DNA of 9,142 bases from an uncultured Collinsella sp. (lineage in GTDB: Bacteria > Actinomycetota > Coriobacteriia > Coriobacteriales > Coriobacteriaceae), in NCBI GenBank assembly GCA_900751695.1, contig CAADSS010000014.1, positions 1-9,142 of the forward strand, in the 5' to 3' direction. A program made the position numbers and the translations under genes. The notes beneath the pieces were generated by a model. The model ran no database searches, was not told where the DNA came from, and was given only the letters and a program-made list of their open reading frames with translations. This document shows, in pieces, positions 1 to 4,733 of the stretch. Each line of letters starts with the position of its first letter. Position 1 is the stretch's first letter.

Positions 1-11
1 GCCTCGCGCAG

Positions 12-992
12 CTACGCTTCGGAGTCGCCTTCGATGCCGCCCTTGCTATAGATCTTTACGTAGTTCTCGCGCTTGGCTCGGCGGATTTCCTCAAACAGCT
101 CCTCGCTCATCTCGATGCGCGGCTTGCCATAGCTGTGCTCAACGATATCGATGGAGGCATGCGTAAGGATCCAGCTGTTGTATGCCCCACCCAGGCCATC
201 GTCAAACGCGTCGGGCGCCAGCAGGCCCGCCGCAATGGCGTCTTGACGATCGCGTCCAACGTAGCCAAGGATATCCGAGATGCGAACCACGCAGCCCTCG
301 AGCGTCATGGGACGCAGATGCTCAATTGCGCTATAACCCATGGCAATGCAGTCCTCAACCGTCTGATCGAACTGGTCAAAGGAGCACATGTCCGAGAGCT
401 CAAACACGCGTTGCTCGTATTCGCCGTTATGGCACAAGACGCCATCGAGCGTCTGGAGCGACACGTTGCGGCCATACAGCGTATCGAGCACGCGTGCCGA
501 CTGCACGTTATGGAAAAAGTAGCGACCCGTGCGCTCGTGGTAAATATCGTTGAGAAAGCGCTCGCCGGCATGGCCGAAGGGCGTGTGACCCAAGTCGTGG
601 CCTAAGCCAATCGCCTCAATCAGATCGCAGTTGAGCCCCAGGGCGCGACCGATATCGCGCGCAATGCGCGAGACAAGCTGCACGTGCAAACCGCGGCGCG
701 ACAGATCATCATTGCTACGGAAACTAAAGACCTGCGTTTTGCCTGCATAACGCGTGTATGCCGGAAGATGAAGAATCTTTTCGGTATCGCGCATAAACGC
801 CGGACGCATAAGCGTGCCTTTGTCCGCAGCGCGATCAATACGACGAATGACCTGGTCGTCGTTGCAACGATACGGGTTGACGGCACCCGAAGCACGATCG
901 GCAGAAATGCGCTCGACCAGCTCGGGCGACAACGCCGAAGGAATACGGTCCATGCGCGCCTTAATGACGGCCGTTTCTTGATTAGTTACCAT
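12..992 (-). CDS. HD-domain dNTP triphosphohydrolase (dGTPase-like), possibly C-terminally truncated
   Basis: A 326-residue soluble protein of the dGTPase-like HD superfamily, whose members hydrolyse dNTPs to deoxynucleoside and triphosphate and so influence nucleotide pools. The metal-site residues are all visible: His103 in RGLHVQLVSRIA, His132-Asp133 in GLGHDLGHTPFGHAGE, and Asp240 in VVRISDILGYVGRD. The region FFHNVQSARVLDTL and LDGVLCHNGE are also typical of the family. I chose the ATG at 992 because TAAGGAG lies six bases upstream; an in-frame TTG at 1019 would place that ribosome-binding site inside the gene. The protein ends at KIYSKGGIEGDSEA, where relatives as I recall them usually continue for several tens of residues, so it may be truncated. 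It lies 31 bases downstream of the prepilin peptidase gene on the same strand and is probably co-transcribed. Function family is secure; the substrate is not. Confidence 0.88.
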   Translation of the reverse strand: MVTNQETAVIKARMDRIPSALSPELVERISADRASGAVNPYRCNDDQVIRRIDRAADKGTLMRPAFMRDTEKILHLPAYTRYAGKTQVFSFRSNDDLSRRGLHVQLVSRIARDIGRALGLNCDLIEAIGLGHDLGHTPFGHAGERFLNDIYHERTGRYFFHNVQSARVLDTLYGRNVSLQTLDGVLCHNGEYEQRVFELSDMCSFDQFDQTVEDCIAMGYSAIEHLRPMTLEGCVVRISDILGYVGRDRQDAIAAGLLAPDAFDDGLGGAYNSWILTHASIDIVEHSYGKPRIEMSEELFEEIRRAKRENYVKIYSKGGIEGDSEA

Positions 993-998
993 GGCATG

Positions 999-1005
999 CT
1001 CCTTA
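999..1005 (-). promoter_or_regulatory. Ribosome binding site of the HD dNTPase gene
   Basis: TAAGGAG on the minus strand, six bases before the ATG at 992. It decides the start in favour of MVTNQE over the upstream in-frame TTG at 1019. Confidence 0.8.
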
Positions 1006-1023
1006 AGAAGGATGCGCAATCGG

Positions 1024-1446
1024 TTACAATGTGCAGCCCACGACCTCGATTATGGCAAAAATCGGCACCAAAAACGGGAGCAATGGCAGGGAGCGCGATT
1101 TTGTGAAAAGGCAGGAGAGGGCCAGGGCCAGGAGCGAGACGGCAAATGCCACGATGCCGCCCATAGGGTCGAGCGTGCAAAGCGCGAAGAGTGCTTTGAC
1201 GTCCCCCATGCCAACGCCGGGGGCGTGGCGAACACGACGCCAGAGTGACTCAGTAAGCACAAGGGCAAGGTAGACGATGACCGCAAGACCGGCGTGGTCA
1301 AGCGCCGTGGTAACGCCCTTGTCGAGCCAGACGCCTGCCAACGCCGCCACCGCACACACGCCGGCAAGCTCATTGGGAAACCGTCGCTCACGGGCATCAA
1401 CCAACGCACCGGCAAAGATGCAAATCCAAAATGGGATGTAGGACAT
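1024..1446 (-). CDS. Small A24-family prepilin peptidase (TadV/CpaA-like)
   Basis: A 140-residue, very hydrophobic membrane protein with the two aspartate motifs of A24 aspartic peptidases. The first is Asp17 at the cytoplasmic edge of the first membrane segment (GALVDARERRFPN); the second is Asp82 in GVGMGDVK (77-84). These enzymes cleave the leader of type IV pilin-like proteins at the membrane. The protein has only the peptidase half: the N-terminal methyltransferase domain of full-length PilD/GspO proteins is absent, as in TadV/CpaA or archaeal-type forms. The ATG at 1446 follows AAGGAGG by six bases; a longer reading from 1491 would run into the hairpin repeat and is unlikely. No pilin, ATPase or secretion gene is visible nearby, so its substrate must be encoded elsewhere. 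The HD dNTPase gene follows after 31 bases. Confidence 0.85.
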   Translation of the reverse strand: MSYIPFWICIFAGALVDARERRFPNELAGVCAVAALAGVWLDKGVTTALDHAGLAVIVYLALVLTESLWRRVRHAPGVGMGDVKALFALCTLDPMGGIVAFAVSLLALALSCLFTKSRSLPLLPFLVPIFAIIEVVGCTL

Positions 1447-1452
1447 CGCGCA

Positions 1453-1459
1453 CCTCCTT
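1453..1459 (-). promoter_or_regulatory. Ribosome binding site of the prepilin peptidase gene
   Basis: AAGGAGG on the minus strand, six bases before the ATG at 1446. It supports a start at MSYIPFW rather than at any upstream in-frame codon. Confidence 0.8.
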
Positions 1460-1477
1460 GGGCAGCTGCTCAAACGC

Positions 1478-1519
1478 AAAAACCACCACAAAGGTGCCTG
1501 TCCCCTTTGTGGTGGTTTT
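1478..1519. repeat. Perfect hairpin repeat, family A, full copy
   Basis: The arms aaaaccaccacaaagg (1479-1494) and cctttgtggtggtttt (1504-1519) are exact reverse complements: 16 bp with a nine-base loop, tgcctgtcc. The same sequence appears in reverse orientation at 9117-9142, which shows it is a dispersed repeat and not just a local terminator. Read on the minus strand, the hairpin ends in TTTTTGCGTTT and could terminate the glycosyltransferase transcript; on the plus strand it ends in TTTT. A partial echo, gtggtggtt, follows at 1521-1529, running into the stop codon of the glycosyltransferase. The size and symmetry resemble REP-type elements moved by RAYT transposases, but that link is inference. 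Confidence 0.85.
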
Positions 1520-1527
1520 GGTGGTGG

Positions 1528-2823
1528 TTATTTGGCGCCTTGCATGACCTCGTCGAGGGTAACGTTGACTGCGTGCTGCGTCGGGACCCAGTCGACCTTT
1601 AGGAACAGAGCAGCCACCGTGATGGGGATATAGCTGAACATAAAGATCGGGAAGGTAAACAGGTTGGTCACCAAACGCCACTTTTGCGCGCAATGAATGT
1701 GCTTGTACTCGAAGATGGTCGTGAGTAGCGCCAGGATAAAGAAGGTCTGGTACATCATCACGAAGGTCATAATGAGCGAGGCGGCACAAGCCTGCATCTC
1801 GACCTCGGTGGCCAAGAAACCGTGCGAAAGCCCGCCCACGATGAGGAAGGTCGCGTTGGCGAGCATCGAGATGAGCGAAAGCAGCATGCCCGGAGCGATG
1901 GTCATAAACATGTCGTAGGCAGCAAAGCGATGATAGCGGAACATCGACTTGACCAAGTGCTTACCGTAGGTAAAGAACACCTGGTAGAAGCCCTTGGTCC
2001 AGCGCATGCGCTGTTTCCAGGACGCCTTAAACGTCACCGGCTGCTCGTCAAAGAACTCCGCCGGCGCATAACCGATGCGGATGCCGTGAATGGCGCAGAA
2101 CGTGGTGAACTGAATGTCCTCAGTCAGCGTATGGAACTGCCAACCGTGCATGCCCTCGATAACGCTTGCGGAGATGAGGTAGCCCGAACCCGAGACGGCG
2201 CAAGACGTCTTGCAGATGTTACGCGCGTTGTTAAGGAAGCGGGCCTCACGCAGATACCAGGTGGCGTTGGCCGCAGAGATCCACGAGCTGCCGAAGTTCT
2301 TGGAATTGCGATAGCTCGTGACCACATGGAAGCCCTGGTCAAAGGCATCATTCATCTTGGAGACGTAATCGCGGGAGATAACATTGTCGGCATCGAAGAT
2401 AAAGTAGCCCTCAAACGTATCGGGATACTCGTTGAGAATGCGATCGAAACCAAAGTCCATGACCCAGCTCTTGCCCTTACGGGCCAGGTCATTGCGCTCA
2501 TAGACGATGGCGCCCGCCTCGCGCGCGAGCTGTGCCGTGTTATCGGTACAGGCATCGGCGACCACAAAGACCTCGATGAGCTCGGACGGATAATCCTGGT
2601 CCTTGATGGAGCGAACAAGATTGGCGATAACGGCCTCCTCGTTATGCGCCGCGATAAAGAAGGCATAGCGGTGGAGTTTTTTGGCCTTGGGAGGCGCGAC
2701 CTCGCCACGAAGAGCGCCGATGACAAAGAAGACCACCTGGTACAGAAAGCAGACCGTGAGCAGCGTGACGACAATCTGGTTGAAAATCACGATGGGTGTG
2801 TTGGTTTGTAAAAAGGCGAGCAT
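1528..2823 (-). CDS. Membrane-anchored family 2 glycosyltransferase
   Basis: A 431-residue GT-A type glycosyltransferase of family 2 with the architecture of processive membrane synthases. There is an N-terminal membrane segment (about 12-38), a cytoplasmic catalytic domain (about 52-290), and three or more C-terminal membrane segments (about 305-332, 348-371, 388-408). Visible motifs are AAHNEE (58-63), VVADACTD (87-94), the metal-binding DAD (144-146), SGSGY (211-215), TED (234-236, catalytic base) and QRMRW (271-275, acceptor binding). Such enzymes transfer sugars from nucleotide sugars to make extracellular polysaccharides or glycolipids; the sugar cannot be read from sequence. No polysaccharide export or modification gene is adjacent. 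The ATG at 2823 has a modest GGGAG ribosome-binding site seven bases upstream. The C terminus is intact. Confidence 0.88.
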   Translation of the reverse strand: MLAFLQTNTPIVIFNQIVVTLLTVCFLYQVVFFVIGALRGEVAPPKAKKLHRYAFFIAAHNEEAVIANLVRSIKDQDYPSELIEVFVVADACTDNTAQLAREAGAIVYERNDLARKGKSWVMDFGFDRILNEYPDTFEGYFIFDADNVISRDYVSKMNDAFDQGFHVVTSYRNSKNFGSSWISAANATWYLREARFLNNARNICKTSCAVSGSGYLISASVIEGMHGWQFHTLTEDIQFTTFCAIHGIRIGYAPAEFFDEQPVTFKASWKQRMRWTKGFYQVFFTYGKHLVKSMFRYHRFAAYDMFMTIAPGMLLSLISMLANATFLIVGGLSHGFLATEVEMQACAASLIMTFVMMYQTFFILALLTTIFEYKHIHCAQKWRLVTNLFTFPIFMFSYIPITVAALFLKVDWVPTQHAVNVTLDEVMQGAK

Positions 2824-2854
2824 GCAGGCTCCCAGGAACGCGTTACGTAAACAA

Positions 2855-2887
2855 TCGTATATCTTACCGCAGGCTTACCGAGTTCAA
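2855..2887 (-). promoter_or_regulatory. Possible promoter of the glycosyltransferase gene
   Basis: On the minus strand, TTGAAC (2882-2887) resembles a -35 box. TAAGAT (2861-2866), with a 15-base spacer, or the overlapping GATATA, with 18 bases, could be the -10 box. The spacing is not ideal for either. It lies in the 82-base gap after the pseudouridine synthase, where I see no terminator hairpin, so read-through from lspA is also possible. Confidence 0.3.
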
Positions 2888-2905
2888 GAAACCACCTAAT
2901 ACCGG

Positions 2906-3919
2906 CTAGGCTTCGAGAAGGCCAAGCTGCGGGACGATGTCGTCGCCGGCGGCGGTGCGGCCAAGCGAGCGCGGGGCCAGGTCGTCAAGAACCGCAGCGA
3001 GATCCCACGGCAGCTCGTCGCGGCATTCGATGCGCTCGCCCGTCACGGGATGGTCGAATGCGACGCGCCAGGAATGAAGGAATTGCCTGGTCAGACCCTG
3101 ATCGGCGCGTGCATCGCACTTGCCGTAGAGTGGATCGCCCACGCAGGCGTGGTTGATATGGCGCATATGCACACGAATCTGATGCGTGCGGCCCGTAAAC
3201 AGGTGGCACTCGACGAGCGTATAGCCGTCGTCAAATCGCGTGGAATCGAAGCGCTCGAGCACCTTAAAGGTCGTGATGGCCTGGCGCGCGAAAGGGTCGT
3301 CCGAAACCGCCATCTTGACACGGTCGCGCGTCGATCGGGCAATGCCGGTGTTAATGGTGCCCTCATCCATGGCAATATGACCGTGAACGAGCGTAATGTA
3401 GCGGCGGTCGAGTGTGCGCGTACGGATAAGATTTTGGAGCGCGCGTTGGGTGTCGTCGTCTTTTGCCGCGAGCATAAGGCCCGAGGTATCGCGATCCAGG
3501 CGATGCACGATGCCGGGGCGGTCCTCGCCCTGCACGGTGCCCAGATGGTCGATACCGCAGTGATAGACCAGGGCATTCGCGAGCGTACCGCTCTCATGGC
3601 CATGCGCAGGATGGCACACCAGGCCGCGCTGCTTGGAAAGCACAATGAGATAGTCGTCCTCATAGCGAATGTCGAGCGGGATGGCCTCGGGAATCACGTC
3701 GGTCGGGTCGTGCGGCTCGGGCAGGTCGACCGAAATGCGGTCGCCGGCGCGCACGGCGTACTTTTTGGACAGGCAGGTCTCGCCATTGACACATACGGCA
3801 CCGCCCTCAATCAGATGCGCGCAGGCAGAACGTGTAGGGCAGCCGTCATTGGCGCCCAGATAAGCGTCAAGACGCTGACCAGCGGCATCGTCGGCAACAA
3901 GAATATGGATGTCGGCCAT
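2906..3919 (-). CDS. RluA/RluD-family pseudouridine synthase
   Basis: A 337-residue RNA pseudouridine synthase. Residues 1-65 form an S4-like RNA-binding domain (QRLDAYL, then VCVNGE). The catalytic domain carries the signature HRLDRDTSGL (139-148), with catalytic Asp142, and the later conserved block RTHQIRVH (244-251) followed by GDPLYG. It converts specific uridines in structured RNA to pseudouridine; RluD acts on 23S rRNA helix 69 in E. coli, but the target here cannot be fixed by sequence alone. Its ATG shares one base with the lspA stop (TAATG), so the two are almost certainly co-transcribed and perhaps translationally coupled. This lspA-rluD order is common in Gram-positive bacteria. 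The length is close to the usual one and the C terminus appears complete. Confidence 0.93.
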   Translation of the reverse strand: MADIHILVADDAAGQRLDAYLGANDGCPTRSACAHLIEGGAVCVNGETCLSKKYAVRAGDRISVDLPEPHDPTDVIPEAIPLDIRYEDDYLIVLSKQRGLVCHPAHGHESGTLANALVYHCGIDHLGTVQGEDRPGIVHRLDRDTSGLMLAAKDDDTQRALQNLIRTRTLDRRYITLVHGHIAMDEGTINTGIARSTRDRVKMAVSDDPFARQAITTFKVLERFDSTRFDDGYTLVECHLFTGRTHQIRVHMRHINHACVGDPLYGKCDARADQGLTRQFLHSWRVAFDHPVTGERIECRDELPWDLAAVLDDLAPRSLGRTAAGDDIVPQLGLLEA

Positions 3920-4518
3920 TAGCGCTCGTTCCTTTCGCGAATCTTGCGGGCACGCTCCCCGCGTTGCTGGGCCTTGCGCTTAGCGCGGGCCTCGTCACGG
4001 GCGTTAAGCTCGGCGGTCGCATCGACCTCACGGGCCGCAGGGCTCAAGAACATGTAGCCGAAGAGGGCGAGCACGACGCCCAAGGTAATGCCGATATCGG
4101 CCACATTGAAGACGGGGAAGTCGATGAAGGTGGTGGCAATAAAATCGGTCACGAAGCCAAAGGCCAAACGATCGATAGCGTTGCCGATAGCACCGCCCGC
4201 AACCATCGCCATGCCCACAACCTCAAGATGGGCCAGCCGGGGCGCACGAACGAGGTACACAGCAATAGCGATAATGACCGCCAACGCCAGCACGGCAAAC
4301 GCGACGCCATGCCCCTCGCCCATGCTAAAGGCAGCACCGATATTGCGGACAAACATAAAGTCGATGACACCGGGGATGACGGTCACATGCAAAGCGTCGC
4401 CCACGGCACGAACCGCAAGCTTGGTCAGCTGGTCAACAAGCAGCACAACGAGCGCTACCCCACCAGCAACACCCAACCGCCAACGCAAAGGCGGCGTCAT
4501 ATCCCCAGTACGACCCAA
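3919..4518 (-). CDS. lspA: Lipoprotein signal peptidase (signal peptidase II)
   Basis: An integral membrane aspartic peptidase that removes the signal peptide of prolipoproteins after diacylglyceryl modification. Its 199 residues include four likely membrane segments (about 16-34, 71-90, 98-115, 142-158). The key blocks are VDQLTK (28-33), VRNIGAAFS (57-65), GNAIDR (112-117) and FNVAD (137-141); Asp125 and Asp141 correspond to the catalytic pair. After residue 160 there is a cytoplasmic tail of nearly 40 residues rich in Arg, Lys and Glu, longer than in the roughly 160-residue typical enzyme. I prefer the TTG at 4518 because TAGGGG lies six bases upstream; the in-frame ATG at 4500 has GGGG only two bases away. 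Either start leaves the fold intact. The 215 bases upstream hold the two hairpins after ileS and no clear promoter. Confidence 0.92.
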   Translation of the reverse strand: MGRTGDMTPPLRWRLGVAGGVALVVLLVDQLTKLAVRAVGDALHVTVIPGVIDFMFVRNIGAAFSMGEGHGVAFAVLALAVIIAIAVYLVRAPRLAHLEVVGMAMVAGGAIGNAIDRLAFGFVTDFIATTFIDFPVFNVADIGITLGVVLALFGYMFLSPAAREVDATAELNARDEARAKRKAQQRGERARKIRERNER

Positions 4519-4524
4519 ATCAAT

Positions 4525-4530
4525 CCCCTA
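4525..4530 (-). promoter_or_regulatory. Ribosome binding site favouring a TTG start for lspA
   Basis: TAGGGG on the minus strand, six bases before TTG 4518. The alternative ATG at 4500 has only a GGGG too close to the codon. Confidence 0.5.
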
Positions 4531-4636
4531 CCCTCAGATAATCAAATTCCGTTTACGCAATAATCCATCTTATATTGCCATAAGCAGAACGCACGACATA
4601 TCCACCAACGCAAGCGAAATAACCAGCTAAAAACGA

Positions 4637-4667
4637 AAGCGGCATTCCGAAAAACAGAATGCCGCTT
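4637..4667 (-). terminator. Likely terminator after ileS
   Basis: Arms aagcggcattc (4637-4647) and gaatgccgctt (4657-4667) form a perfect 11-bp stem with a nine-base loop. Read on the minus strand the hairpin is followed by TCGTTTTTAG, an imperfect U-tract. It lies about 65 bases downstream of the ileS stop and separates ileS from lspA. Confidence 0.65.
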
Positions 4668-4685
4668 GGACGTGACAAAAGTTGA

Positions 4686-4732
4686 CGTTGGGGACGTTCT
4701 TGTTTGACAGTCGTTTAAGAACGTCCCCAACG
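4686..4732. repeat. Perfect hairpin repeat, family B, next to the ileS stop
   Basis: Arms cgttggggacgttctt (4686-4701) and aagaacgtccccaacg (4717-4732) are exact reverse complements: 16 bp with a 15-base loop. It ends one base before the ileS stop codon. The core GGGGAC is shared with the family A hairpin, but the rest of the stem differs. There is no U-tract on the minus strand, so it is more likely a REP-like or RNA-protecting element than a classic terminator. Whether it is dispersed cannot be shown inside this window, since only one copy is present. Confidence 0.7.
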
Positions 4733-4733
4733 G

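Noticed and set aside
1478..1519. Possible CRISPR repeat or attachment site
   Set aside because: Copies are single, far apart and inverted, with no regular spacers, integrase or cas gene in the window.
1822..2811. Open frame of 329 codons on the plus strand opposite the glycosyltransferase
   Set aside because: Mirror of a gene with all family motifs; no ribosome-binding site or domain seen.
3050..3922. Open frame of 290 codons on the plus strand opposite the pseudouridine synthase
   Set aside because: Antisense shadow of a well-supported gene, without motifs of its own.
4542..4730. Small open frame of 62 codons between ileS and lspA
   Set aside because: It begins inside the perfect hairpin and passes through the terminator stem; no ribosome-binding site.
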